From Mariprofundaceae bacterium (GTDB lineage Bacteria; Pseudomonadota; Zetaproteobacteria; Mariprofundales; Mariprofundaceae), in contig JAUZQQ010000011.1 in assembly GCA_030950905.1 (NCBI GenBank), forward strand, positions 1 to 41,310: a stretch of 41,310 bases of DNA, read 5' to 3'. Every line of letters starts with the position of its first letter. The first letter of the stretch is position 1. A program made the translations under genes and the position numbers. Below, one piece after another: positions 1-8,141 of this stretch. The notes below the pieces were generated by a model. It saw only the letters and a program-made list of their open reading frames with translations, had not been told where the DNA came from and ran no database searches.

Positions 1-974
1 ACCAGCCCAAAAGGATCCACCAATGTTGTTGCTGCCGTTGTATCCATACCATCGCAACGATCTGTATAAACAGCCCTTAATTGCGAAGCGCCAGACACCG
101 ATATTGCGCCATTGTCACGAACAACCGCAACACCAACAACCGAAGGTATTTGTGCCGTGAATATGCCCGTGTCGATGCCTGTTTCTGTCAATGTAAGGGT
201 TTCGTTATCTGCCGTAACATTATCGCTCAGTATTATGGTAACAGATTGCGCGGTATAAACGTCTGTATTTTGGTCGCTGTCTTGTATTTTTAACCAAATC
301 GCTTGCCCCGCATGGTAAACACGGACGGCTTGCAGTTGTTGCGTTTGGGTGTTCATCTGCATAAATTCAATACGTGAAAGCGTACGCCCTTGGACAATAA
401 ATTGATTGCTTTGCGCGCTTATACCCGCTATGCCATTGGCGTTAAAACTTGCTTGTATCACTTGCGTACCCACAGGCAAGGCATTGTTCAAGCGCAAGGA
501 TGCTGTTAAAGCAATGCTTGCGCCTGCTGCTAAAGGTTGCGACAATACAAAACGAATGCTGCCATTTAACAAGGGTGTAATCGTGTATTGTGCTGCTGCA
601 TTTTGCGCACTAAGTCTACCATTGCTTGGTGGCAACAATTCAACAACACCCTGTGTTAGCGGGTTAATACCTGTGTTTCGTACCGTAATGGTTAGATGTG
701 CCACTGCCCCACCAACGATGCATGTATTGGTCGGCGTTGTACTGATCAATAAGGAAGCACGTTCAAAATTCCTGCCAAGAGCACGTATGTTGACGCTGCT
801 TTGCAGTTGTACACGCGCTACATTTGCAGTAGACGAATACAACATGGTCGCGGTATTGGTAATGATTTGTGCCTGCACGGTTTGCGCCAACAGAAGGCAC
901 AGTATTGTGCTGATAACACAGCAAAGGCCAGACGCAAAGCGTCCAGCCCATGGGGGGGAGGGTGGTTGGCGCAT
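1..974 (-). CDS. Secreted DUF11-like surface protein, partial (C-terminus beyond left edge)
   Basis: About 324 codons are visible, with no stop before the window edge. The N-terminus is a Sec-type signal peptide: a basic start, a hydrophobic run around residues 17-30, and a probable cleavage after VQA. The mature protein begins with IITNTATMLY, the same signature that opens the three neighbouring paralogues. Residues of about 85-200 resemble a DUF11/CARDB-like beta sandwich (LTITVRNTGINPL). The region after that (VWLK-type start, SVTIILSDN..) looks like a second Ig-like fold. The ATG lies 7 nt after the stop of the upstream gene and no good Shine-Dalgarno is visible, so translation is probably coupled to the preceding gene. 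The reading frame is supported by continuity and the signal peptide. The function is unknown; an extracellular structural or adhesive role is an inference from the fold type. Confidence 0.75.
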   Translation of the reverse strand, partial: MRQPPSPPWAGRFASGLCCVISTILCLLLAQTVQAQIITNTATMLYSSTANVARVQLQSSVNIRALGRNFERASLLISTTPTNTCIVGGAVAHLTITVRNTGINPLTQGVVELLPPSNGRLSAQNAAAQYTITPLLNGSIRFVLSQPLAAGASIALTASLRLNNALPVGTQVIQASFNANGIAGISAQSNQFIVQGRTLSRIEFMQMNTQTQQLQAVRVYHAGQAIWLKIQDSDQNTDVYTAQSVTIILSDNVTADNETLTLTETGIDTGIFTAQIPSVVGVAVVRDNGAISVSGASQLRAVYTDRCDGMDTTAATTLVDPFGL

Positions 975-981
975 AACGCGC

Positions 982-2094
982 TTAATCAATGGTGACCTGG
1001 AACTCCACTGACACTTCCGCTGCCAAGGCAGCAGTTGCGGCAATGGTTCCAGCCGCCTGACCTGTGCTATTCACTGCTAGTCCACCAGCCTGCACCAACG
1101 GCGTTGTGCCATTAATATCGGCAACGGGCGTTAATACAGCCGTGGTCACATGAGGACCATCGGTGTCGATACGTGTTGAATTGGCGACATAGGTCGTAAA
1201 AATAGGTATGGCATCTTGGAACACGACACCGTTGATGGTTGTTGCCATGGGAATGATGGTTAGCAACCGGTAGGTGATGGTGTTACCTGTGCCTACATTG
1301 GGCGTGGCTTGCGTAAAAGCACCACCATTGACACTGACCCACTTTTGAAAGGCGATGTGCAAAACAGTCATGCGCCCTGTCGCTGCTGCTGAGATCTGAT
1401 TGTTGCTTGAGCTTGCAGTTACAGTCACATCATTAATACCTTGGGTAGCACCAGCAGCAACAAGCCCCATGTTTTGGGCGACCGTAAACACTGCTTGCTC
1501 AGCCACCAAAGTACCGAGAACAAGCGCCGTTGGCACATGGGTGGTCAAGGTAATGGTGCTGTTGCCCGCAGCATTATCTATAACCGTTGCAACCGTATAG
1601 GTTTGACCCAGCATAACAATGGTGTCACCCGATGTGATCCCATTGACTTGACCATCGGCAACCCGATCAGAAGGAACGGTTAATGTGTTGCTGCCAGCGA
1701 CCATTGCCACAGCCAATGCAGTTGCACCCAAAGGAATAAAAGCAACACTGGCCACTGGTGTGCCGTTGATTGTCACATTGCTGGCAATATTTGTCGGTGC
1801 GTTGATGGTGTAATTATCAGGGCCATTGGCATTGGCAGTGATGGTATATTCAAGGGTTCCCGTTTGATTTTCTGCAATGGTCACATTCGCTGCGACCACG
1901 GTAACCGTAGGTGCTGCCGTTACCAGCGATACCCTAACATCAACACTGGCTAAAATAGGAGAAGCAAGACCCGTGTAGGTCATCGTTGCTGTATTGGTAA
2001 TCAAAGCGTTCGCTGGCGCGACAGCATGTGCTATTTCGGCACTCATGCAGATGAGCGCCATAAACGCGAGTGTTTTGATTGTCTTTAAGCACAT
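982..2094 (-). CDS. Secreted DUF11-like surface protein (370 aa)
   Basis: It starts with a signal peptide (MCLKTIKTLAFMALICM.., cleavage near AHA). The family signature follows: ITNTATMTYTG, then a TAAPTV block, then a repeat core reading YTITANANGPDNYTI. The middle carries a VNGITSGDTI..GQTYTV segment also found in the paralogue at 3513-4754. The C-terminal half is a DUF11-type module (IPIFTTYVANSTRID) ending in the beta strand FQVTID. It is rich in Thr, Val and Ala, and its only cysteines are in the signal peptide, as expected for a secreted beta-rich protein. The ATG follows a GAGGAAT stretch. It has its own promoter with an activator-like palindrome (2132-2180), and the partial gene at the left edge follows it by 7 nt. 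The role is unknown; a surface or matrix component is plausible. Confidence 0.85.
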   Translation of the reverse strand: MCLKTIKTLAFMALICMSAEIAHAVAPANALITNTATMTYTGLASPILASVDVRVSLVTAAPTVTVVAANVTIAENQTGTLEYTITANANGPDNYTINAPTNIASNVTINGTPVASVAFIPLGATALAVAMVAGSNTLTVPSDRVADGQVNGITSGDTIVMLGQTYTVATVIDNAAGNSTITLTTHVPTALVLGTLVAEQAVFTVAQNMGLVAAGATQGINDVTVTASSSNNQISAAATGRMTVLHIAFQKWVSVNGGAFTQATPNVGTGNTITYRLLTIIPMATTINGVVFQDAIPIFTTYVANSTRIDTDGPHVTTAVLTPVADINGTTPLVQAGGLAVNSTGQAAGTIAATAALAAEVSVEFQVTID

Positions 2095-2131
2095 GGGAAT
2101 ATTCCTCTTTTATACTACTGCATGTATACAA

Positions 2132-2180
2132 CAACGTGATAATAGACGATGGCATGCGATAAAGCCGTGACTTTTGCCAC
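2132..2180 (-). promoter_or_regulatory. Promoter with CRP/FNR-like palindrome at -41.5
   Basis: On the minus strand GTGGCAAAAGTCAC (2180-2167) is an imperfect inverted repeat of GTGRC-N4-GYCAC form. It is followed after exactly 22 nt by TATTAT (2144-2139), a -10 box candidate. Counting the box as -12 to -7 puts the start site near 2132 and the palindrome centre at -41.5, the class II activator position of CRP/FNR-type regulators. The same 14-mer with the same 22-nt spacing occurs at 5358-5406. No good -35 hexamer is seen, consistent with activator dependence. Confidence 0.6.
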
Positions 2181-2234
2181 GAAAAAACAAACAGAATAAA
2201 CAGTAGCGGCAGGGCGTGTGCTTTGCCTCTACTG
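2181..2234 (-). terminator. Rho-independent terminator after the 2242-3420 gene
   Basis: Just after the stop of the 392-residue DUF11-like gene, the minus strand has CAGTAGAGGCA (2234-2224) pairing with TGCCGCTACTG (2211-2201) with one mismatch. A T-rich tract follows (TTTATTCTGTTTGTTTTTT, 2200-2182). It lies immediately upstream of the activator palindrome of the next gene, so the next gene is probably transcribed from its own promoter. Confidence 0.65.
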
Positions 2235-2241
2235 CTAGCCA

Positions 2242-3420
2242 TTAGTTCAATGTTACCCGAAAAATAACCACTGCACTGGTACCTGCATTGATCACGCCTG
2301 CACCCGCACCTGCGCTATTGATTTGCAATCCAGCATTGGCATTGGTTAATGGCAAGGTAGACGCTGCACCATCGGGAACGGCGACACCATTAAGTGTTGT
2401 GCTGCCTACAACATAGCTGGTAAAGGCAGGCACCTCATCCTTTAGCAGATTGCCCGTGGCATTGCTTGCGCCTGTGGTCTCTGTGGCTGTTAAGCGGTAT
2501 TCCAATGTATCACCTGCTTGTGCATTGACATTGGCTGAGGCAAAGACTGCTGCGCCTTGGGTAATATTTCGCACCTCTTTGACCAAGCTCACGCTGGTAG
2601 ATAACACTGTCGTAATTGTTTGGTTGGCACTTGCGGCACTTGTTGCATAGGTTACAGCACCACCACCATTGGCAATGGTTTGGGTGGCTGTGGTTGAACC
2701 TGTCAAGTTCACTGTATGGCTACCATTGGCACCAGGTACACTGGGGGATGTTGCCGTAACCACCACGGTGAAGGTTTGCACTTCACCCAATTGCGTACCA
2801 GCAGGGACAGAGCCTGCGGTAATGACTGGCGAAGCACCAACCGCTGTCAGTGACACGGCTGTTGCTGTCTCTGCGGTGGTTGTATTGCCTGTGGTGCTGG
2901 CCACTGTGCCTGCTGTAATAGCACCAACTGTATACAGCTTACCCCCCAGCAATACTTGGTCGCCAACGGCAAGTTGTACTTCTGAACCCGCAGGGATGTA
3001 AACAATACCCGCTGTTGAAGCCTGGCTGGTGATTGAACCTGCCAACACCAAACTGCTGCTTATTCCACCAGTACCATTGACATTGAGTGCTGCAGCACCT
3101 GTAACACCAGCATTCGCTAAAGCCGCTGTGAAACTTAAGGTATCAGCACCATTGGCATTGTTGCTTACCGTGTAAGTGTAGGTGAACGATTGATTGGCAC
3201 TGACATTATTCGCCACAGAATTTACGGTGATGGTCGGTGCTGCGGCAATGGTGACTGCAGAAACATCGACAGATGCTGTGACCGTGCCACCCGCAAAGGT
3301 CAAGGTCGCTGCATTGTGGATCGTTGCCCCACCTGCGGTAATCACTGCCGTGGCCACCGTTGGCAGCATGAATGCGGCAAGCGCCAACAAGGGCAGTGTT
3401 AAACGTTTTGAAACATGCAT
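2242..3420 (-). CDS. Secreted DUF11-like surface protein (392 aa)
   Basis: The start chosen is the ATG at 3420, because AGGAG lies 6 nt upstream; an in-frame extension to 3450 has no such site. The signal peptide is MHVSKRLTLPLLALAAFMLP.. with cleavage near ATA. The mature protein begins with the family motif ATIHNAATLTFAGG. Next come IAAAPTITV and a YTYTVSNNANGADTLSF block matching its paralogues. A VGDQVLLGGKLYTV segment and a C-terminal DUF11-type module (PAFTSYVVGSTTLNG) follow, and the protein ends in IFRVTLN. It has no cysteine. A terminator lies both before and after the gene, so it may depend on read-through or on a weak local promoter (a TATAAA box sits just upstream of the Shine-Dalgarno). 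The function is unknown. Confidence 0.86.
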   Translation of the reverse strand: MHVSKRLTLPLLALAAFMLPTVATAVITAGGATIHNAATLTFAGGTVTASVDVSAVTIAAAPTITVNSVANNVSANQSFTYTYTVSNNANGADTLSFTAALANAGVTGAAALNVNGTGGISSSLVLAGSITSQASTAGIVYIPAGSEVQLAVGDQVLLGGKLYTVGAITAGTVASTTGNTTTAETATAVSLTAVGASPVITAGSVPAGTQLGEVQTFTVVVTATSPSVPGANGSHTVNLTGSTTATQTIANGGGAVTYATSAASANQTITTVLSTSVSLVKEVRNITQGAAVFASANVNAQAGDTLEYRLTATETTGASNATGNLLKDEVPAFTSYVVGSTTLNGVAVPDGAASTLPLTNANAGLQINSAGAGAGVINAGTSAVVIFRVTLN

Positions 3421-3452
3421 GATGAACTCCTTTTTATAGTATGGTAACACAG

Positions 3453-3493
3453 TAAAATAAAAATGGCTGCGGAGTTACAAACCAGGCAGCCAT
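3453..3493 (-). terminator. Rho-independent terminator after the 3513-4754 gene
   Basis: The minus strand reads ATGGCTGC (3493-3486), a 15-nt loop, GCAGCCAT (3470-3463), then TTTTTATTTTA. This is a perfect 8-bp stem plus a T-tract, 20 nt after the stop codon. It should cut the transcript of the two upstream genes (4816-5298 and 3513-4754) or attenuate read-through into 2242-3420. Confidence 0.7.
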
Positions 3494-3512
3494 TACGCCG
3501 TGTGATTAAAGC

Positions 3513-4754
3513 TTAATCAACTGTTACAGAAAATGTAACATGACTGACTTTTCCAGCAGGCAACGTGCCGCCTGTACCGCCTGCATATGCACCAGAGCCA
3601 GTTCCACCTGAACCAGCATAGATTGTTATCTCAGTGCTTGTTGCATTAAGATCACCAGGATCAACATTTAACGCATCACTTAATCCTACAAACCCTGTAC
3701 CTTCTCCTGTGTATGGATCAAGAACCATACTGGCTGCCACATAGGTGGTATAAGCAGGAATAGGATCGGTCACAATCACACCCGTGGCATCGCCTGCACC
3801 TGTGTTGGTTATGATGATTGCATAACCAATGGTTTCAGTCGGTTTACCAATGATGCCAGCGGGATAATAGGTTGTAGTATTAACAACAACCCCCGTACCT
3901 GTACCAGCAACCGCTGTTGTTAAGTTTGCAGAGTATTTATCCACTTGCAGGCTAGGACCTGAAATAGTGGTAAGTGTCGTATCTGTTGTTGGGTTCGCAC
4001 CATCGGTTACGGTCAATACAATACTGTGGGTACCATCTCCCACACCTGCCAACGTACCAACGGCAACAGCCATATAAATAACTGTTTGCTCTTCAACCAA
4101 TGTGCCAGCAGTTAATGCTGCAACTGTACCGTTACCATTTACGGTGATGGTTGAGGTTGCTACAGAATTAAGACCACCCGCATCCGTAACAGAAGCCACG
4201 GTGAAGATTACGCCACCAATGGATACCGTATCACCAGCAATAATACCATTAACCGAAGCATCAGCCGTTTGATCTGCTGGAACTGTAATGACTGTTGTAC
4301 CTGCTGCTGCAATAGTTACATTGGTGTAGACATCCGATGCACCCAACGTAACGGTTCCGCCTGCAATCAGGGTGGTTAAGCCCAAATCCGAATAAAAATC
4401 AACAGTAGGAGCGCCAATGTTGGTGTCCGTTGAAGCAGCCGTTAAGGTCACAATATCCGAACCATTTGCGTTGGAAGTAATGGTGTAAGCATAGCTAACG
4501 CTGGTGCCTGTGGTGGTTCCTTGATCTACTGGTGCAGAAACAGTGGGTGCTGCAGCAACGAGATCAACAATCACGTAGTTGGTGGCTGTTACGCTGGTGG
4601 TGAAACCTGCGCCATCACCATAAGAAACGGTCACTACGTTTTTAAGCGTTGACTGCGCCGCAGTCACGGCGTGCGCTGTTTGCGGGGCGGCAAGCAGCGT
4701 TGCCACAACAGCGAGTGTTGCAGCACCTCGTATTAAATTTTTTAAAATTTTCAT
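3513..4754 (-). CDS. Secreted DUF11-like surface protein (413 aa)
   Basis: The ATG is preceded by AGAGGAG. The signal peptide MKILKNLIRGAATLAVVATL.. ends at AHA. The mature start is STLKNVVTVSYGDG, a variant of the family motif, followed by VAAAPTVSAP and YAYTITSNANGSDIVTL. A VNGIIAGDTVSIGGVIFTV segment aligns by eye with the same segment in the 370-residue paralogue. The C-terminal third is a clear DUF11 module: IITNTGAGDATGVIVTDPIP, then AYTTYVAASMVLDP, ending HVTFSVTVD. It lies 61 nt downstream of the 160-residue member and probably shares its promoter, with a strong terminator behind it. I infer an extracellular beta-sandwich structural protein; nothing in the sequence indicates an enzyme. 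Confidence 0.87.
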   Translation of the reverse strand: MKILKNLIRGAATLAVVATLLAAPQTAHAVTAAQSTLKNVVTVSYGDGAGFTTSVTATNYVIVDLVAAAPTVSAPVDQGTTTGTSVSYAYTITSNANGSDIVTLTAASTDTNIGAPTVDFYSDLGLTTLIAGGTVTLGASDVYTNVTIAAAGTTVITVPADQTADASVNGIIAGDTVSIGGVIFTVASVTDAGGLNSVATSTITVNGNGTVAALTAGTLVEEQTVIYMAVAVGTLAGVGDGTHSIVLTVTDGANPTTDTTLTTISGPSLQVDKYSANLTTAVAGTGTGVVVNTTTYYPAGIIGKPTETIGYAIIITNTGAGDATGVIVTDPIPAYTTYVAASMVLDPYTGEGTGFVGLSDALNVDPGDLNATSTEITIYAGSGGTGSGAYAGGTGGTLPAGKVSHVTFSVTVD

Positions 4755-4815
4755 TTCACACTCCTCTTTTTTTTCAAAAATAAGGCCGAAGCCACCAACA
4801 AAACGCTGGATTTAA

Positions 4816-5298
4816 TCATTGAACACGTACTTGAAAGCTTGCCTCACCAGATTTACCAGCAGGGATTTCTTGCACTGTCCAACGAATATGGGTGTATTGC
4901 TCGGGACTGGCAACACGCTTTTCAGTTTTGCCCTTGCCTATATCAACTTGGTAGGTCAATAGACTTGCTTTTTTGTAGTGCTTGCCACCATCAATAGAAA
5001 AATCAATCGTGGCACCAGGGCCAAAAGCAGAACCGTCAATGTACAGGGTATTGTCAGGAATAGGATTAACCAACGCTGCACCGACAGCCACTGCGTCACC
5101 CTTGTTGGTATAATGCAACTGATAAATTAATATGCCACCAGGTGTTACATCTTTGGCTTCCATCAGTTTTACGATTTCTTTGCCATTTTCTTTGACGACA
5201 ACTTTCTGCTTTGCATCCACCGTGATAAGAACTTCTGGTTTAGCCCATGCCATGAACGGCAAGGTAAGTAAAAAAGTAAAGATCAGTATTTTACGCAT
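4816..5298 (-). CDS. Small secreted DUF11-like protein (160 aa)
   Basis: The ATG at 5298 is preferred over the in-frame ATG at 5337 because AGAAGG lies about 9 nt upstream of it and a compact signal peptide starts there (RKILIFTFLLTLPFMAWA, cleavage after AWA). The mature part is a single DUF11-type module: GGILIYQLHYTNKGDAVA, then NPIPDNTLYIDGSA, then FSIDGGKHYKKASLL, ending ASFQVRVQ. The FSIDGGKHY segment is typical of single-module periplasmic or secreted DUF11 proteins. It is the first gene of the minus-strand array, behind the activator-type promoter at 5358-5406. Being lysine-rich it differs from the Thr/Ala-rich paralogues and may be an accessory or periplasmic partner; that is speculation. 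Confidence 0.85.
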   Translation of the reverse strand: MRKILIFTFLLTLPFMAWAKPEVLITVDAKQKVVVKENGKEIVKLMEAKDVTPGGILIYQLHYTNKGDAVAVGAALVNPIPDNTLYIDGSAFGPGATIDFSIDGGKHYKKASLLTYQVDIGKGKTEKRVASPEQYTHIRWTVQEIPAGKSGEASFQVRVQ

Positions 5299-5357
5299 GG
5301 TAAACGCCCTTCTTAGAAAATAGTTAAGTCGCTTCATAAGTTATGAACAAGCAATTA

Positions 5358-5406
5358 GTGTGCCATAATAGGAGAAAAAGAATAGAATGTATGTGACTTT
5401 TGCCAC
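5358..5406 (-). promoter_or_regulatory. Promoter with CRP/FNR-like palindrome at -41.5
   Basis: The minus strand carries GTGGCAAAAGTCAC (5406-5393), then 22 nt, then TATTAT (5370-5365). The 14-mer and the spacing are identical to those at 2132-2180, while the 22-nt spacers themselves differ in sequence, which argues for selection on the two elements rather than recent duplication. The predicted start site is near 5358, giving a leader of about 59 nt to the ATG at 5298. Confidence 0.62.
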
Positions 5407-5610
5407 CAGTATCTCACATTAATTGGCAAAAAACGAATGGTATTCTACGAACTAAAAATAAAAAACACAACAGTAGCAAAGAATTTACTTGGGGGCTTGT
5501 GCTGATTTCGCGTTATTAAATAAGACTTTTACCTATTAGGCGATAGGTTTATTGTGGTTAAGAATTGCCCTTCAACAGGGAAGGATCCCGATCTATAGGA
5601 AGGAACCTAC
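5407..5610. other. Intergenic stretch between DUF11 array promoter and aas-like gene
   Basis: The whole gap 5299-5610 (312 nt) holds no convincing gene. Its left part is the promoter and leader of the DUF11 array. The rest is AT-rich and contains a small inverted repeat, ACCTAT-N6-ATAGGT, at 5531-5548. This is not followed by a T-run on the minus strand, so it is not a clear terminator for the aas-like gene. Confidence 0.5.
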
Positions 5611-7857
5611 TCAACGTCCGTGCGCAGCGTGGGTGCCTGTTTTGGTGAGTATGTTGTCATGGGTAACAATTTTAGCCTGTGCTGCATCAGAATCAGCAAC
5701 ACGCATAATGCGAAGGACCATGGCATGAACTTCTGGGTAATTCACTTTTCCTGTACCCATCAATGGAATCGCATCAACATGGTATAGAATGCGGGGAACT
5801 TGAATTTCACTCATGCCTTTTTCTTTTGCTTTGTCTTGCAATTCTTTGCGGTTTGGGTCTGGGTACATGGTCAACAAAATCAACTGCTCGCCTTTTTTGG
5901 CATCACTGATTGAAACTATAGCGTGTGCTTCTTCTGGCCAGCAATCGGATACCAATTCTTCACTGGCAGCAAGCGAAACCATTTCGCCTGCGATTTTTGC
6001 AAAGCGTTTAACGCGCCCTTGAATAAACAAAAAGCCTTCATCATCAATACGAACAATATCACCCGTATCGTACCAGCCACGTTCCGGCGGTGTTAAACGA
6101 CCCAGTCTGCTGCTTAATAAATAGCCCGCCATTATATTGGGTCCTTTGACCAATAAGCGACCAGCGCCACGGATGCCTTGTACACCAACCAATCGGGATT
6201 GAATGCTGGGCAACAATCGACCAACGCTGCCTTTTTTGTAATACAATGGTGTGTTGACAGAAAGCACAGGGCTGGTCTCGGTTGCACCATAACCTTCAAA
6301 GATACGAATACCGAATTTCTCCATCCATAACTCGCGGGTTTCATCTTGCAGTTTTTCTGCACCTGCGACCACATAACGCAAAGAATAAAAATCATAAGGG
6401 TGGGCATGTTTTCCATAACCTGCAAGAAACACATTGGTTCCAAACAATACCGTGGCATTTAAATCATAAGCTTCTTCGGGGATTACTTTGTAATGCAGGG
6501 GTGAAGGGTACAAAAACATCCGCATACCATTAAGCAAGGAGTTCATCGCTCCAGCCGTTAAGCCAAACGAATGAAACAACGGCAAAGCATTAAGGCACAC
6601 ATCAGCAGGGGTAAAGTTCGCCCGTGCTGCCATTTGCGCAACATTAGCCAAAACATTTTTATGCGATAATGCCACCCCTTTGGGTGAGCCTTCAGAACCT
6701 GATGTGAATAAAATAACAGCATAATCTTGTGAGCCAACACTGTTGATGTGACGGTGTAAGGTAAGACGCGGCATATAAGCACAAGCAAGGGCTTTTAACT
6801 TTCGCCCCAGTGTAGCCCGAGGTTTGATATCTTCTAAATAAATAACCGTAGCATATTTTTCTAAGGCGGCAACACGCTCGTGCAAATCGCCAGCTTCGAC
6901 AAATTTATGGGACGTGATCACGGTAGAAACTTCTGCTGTACGAATAGCAGACAACAAAGAAGAAGGCCCCATGGTGTAATTGAGCATAGTCGGCACATAA
7001 CCGCGACTGTGCAGCGCAAAAAATGAAACAATCACGGCTGACACATTGGGCAATAACAGACCAATATGCGCGCCCTGTTTATCATCCTTTAAAAAAGGTG
7101 CCATCAAATCAGCCAGTAAAAATGAACGGGTAAACAATTGGCGGTAACTAAGTGGGTTGCGCTCAACATCTTCAACGATCAAATGCTTGAACCCATGCGT
7201 TCGTGCGGCCTCTAGCAAGGCATCCCAAATGCGGCAGCGGTAGGGGGTAGACTCAAAAATCATTTCTGACATAATATCGGCTAGAATATTGCCCGCTTTT
7301 TCCCGACGCTGGCGAGGGGTCAGCCCTTCAGGGATGTTTAACCCTCTGGCAGGCAACACAGTCAAGCGGATTTGCGGGAACCAACGCAGACGCGCTTGTC
7401 CTTTGAGGTAAGAAAAACGGGTGTACTGCGCACCATCAATGCGCACAGGAACAATTTTTGCGCCCGCCTTGTCGGCTGCCATGCCAGGACCTGCGTAAAT
7501 TTTCATCAATGAGCCCGTGGCAGTAATGCGCCCTTCGGGAAAAATCATCACCCGGTTGTTTTCTTTGAGGTGAGTGATCAAGCTTTTCATCGCCATGGGG
7601 TCATTATTATTCATGGGAAACAGCTTAATAAAAGGTTTAATTAATGGCATCCACCATGTTTTCATGAAGGTGTTGTGAATAGCAAAACTAATGTCGTCAC
7701 CCAAAAACAAACCAAGCAATACGCCATCAAGCAATGAGGTATGGTTGGCGACAATAAGCACGCGCTCGCCAGCACTGTCTAAATTATCCATACCTTCTAT
7801 TTTAAGTCGGTAAGCCAGTTTAAAACAGGTACGGATGATCCAAACAAAGAACCGCAT
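5611..7857 (-). CDS. aas: Bifunctional acyltransferase / acyl-ACP synthetase (Aas-like)
   Basis: 748 residues in two enzymatic halves. The N-terminal PlsC-type acyltransferase (about 15-190) shows the NHTSLLD box (catalytic H39 and D44) and FPEGRIT (106-112). The C-terminal AMP-binding ligase (about 210-730) shows the P-loop-like signature LFTSGSEGSPKG near residues 382-393, FEGYGATETSP, and WYDTGDI. This layout matches Aas, which in the E. coli family re-acylates lyso-phosphatidylethanolamine at the inner membrane; length is close to E. coli Aas (719). The start has AAGGGG 6 nt upstream. Flanking genes are unrelated surface proteins, so a link to an acylated product is possible but unproven. 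An alternative is a closely related acyl-CoA/ACP ligase-acyltransferase fusion with another lyso-lipid substrate. Confidence 0.88.
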   Translation of the reverse strand: MRFFVWIIRTCFKLAYRLKIEGMDNLDSAGERVLIVANHTSLLDGVLLGLFLGDDISFAIHNTFMKTWWMPLIKPFIKLFPMNNNDPMAMKSLITHLKENNRVMIFPEGRITATGSLMKIYAGPGMAADKAGAKIVPVRIDGAQYTRFSYLKGQARLRWFPQIRLTVLPARGLNIPEGLTPRQRREKAGNILADIMSEMIFESTPYRCRIWDALLEAARTHGFKHLIVEDVERNPLSYRQLFTRSFLLADLMAPFLKDDKQGAHIGLLLPNVSAVIVSFFALHSRGYVPTMLNYTMGPSSLLSAIRTAEVSTVITSHKFVEAGDLHERVAALEKYATVIYLEDIKPRATLGRKLKALACAYMPRLTLHRHINSVGSQDYAVILFTSGSEGSPKGVALSHKNVLANVAQMAARANFTPADVCLNALPLFHSFGLTAGAMNSLLNGMRMFLYPSPLHYKVIPEEAYDLNATVLFGTNVFLAGYGKHAHPYDFYSLRYVVAGAEKLQDETRELWMEKFGIRIFEGYGATETSPVLSVNTPLYYKKGSVGRLLPSIQSRLVGVQGIRGAGRLLVKGPNIMAGYLLSSRLGRLTPPERGWYDTGDIVRIDDEGFLFIQGRVKRFAKIAGEMVSLAASEELVSDCWPEEAHAIVSISDAKKGEQLILLTMYPDPNRKELQDKAKEKGMSEIQVPRILYHVDAIPLMGTGKVNYPEVHAMVLRIMRVADSDAAQAKIVTHDNILTKTGTHAAHGR

Positions 7858-8082
7858 TTAATTCCCCCCTTTTCAGCTTAAAAATAAACAATGCAGAAAA
7901 ATACGCCGTAAGCATGCTTTATCTTCAGTCTTAAATCAATCAATAACGATGCTTAAAATCCCTTTGTTGCTTTCGCCCCATGCTTGTTTCTTCCTTTTTT
8001 ACCCGTAAAAACAAATTGTGATTGATAGGCCTATTTCCTAGGGTTAAAAAAGAAAAAATAAATATCGCCCTTGTTTTTTTAT

Positions 8083-8110
8083 TGCTAGCCCATGCTTTTT
8101 TGGCTATGGT
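8083..8110 (+). promoter_or_regulatory. Candidate promoter of the giant surface-protein gene
   Basis: TTGCTA (8083-8088) and TATGGT (8105-8110) are separated by 16 nt, each matching 4 of 6 consensus bases, about 30 nt before the GTG start. The 284-nt divergent gap 7858-8141 is otherwise AT-rich, with a 10-bp palindrome ATAGGCCTAT at 8025-8034. It lacks the GTGGC-N4-GTCAC site found upstream of the small DUF11 genes. Confidence 0.3.
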
Positions 8111-8141
8111 AAGCCTTTTTAAGCTAGGAGATTAATCTATC

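Noticed and set aside
406-1011. Long plus-strand open frame opposite the partial DUF11-like gene
   Set aside because: It is antisense to a frame with a signal peptide and the family signature, has no ribosome site, and its composition mirrors the opposite strand.
2669-3001. Plus-strand open frame of 110 codons opposite the 392-residue surface protein
   Set aside because: A low-complexity Val/Ala/Pro shadow of a Thr/Ala-rich gene; no ribosome site.
4755-4815. Terminator between the 160- and 413-residue surface genes
   Set aside because: Only a 3-bp GGC-TTCG-GCC stem before TTATTTTT; too short to call, so co-transcription is more likely.
5531-5548. Hairpin ACCTAT-N6-ATAGGT as terminator of the aas-like gene
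   Set aside because: A 6-bp AT-rich stem followed by AAAAG on the relevant strand, so it lacks a T-run.
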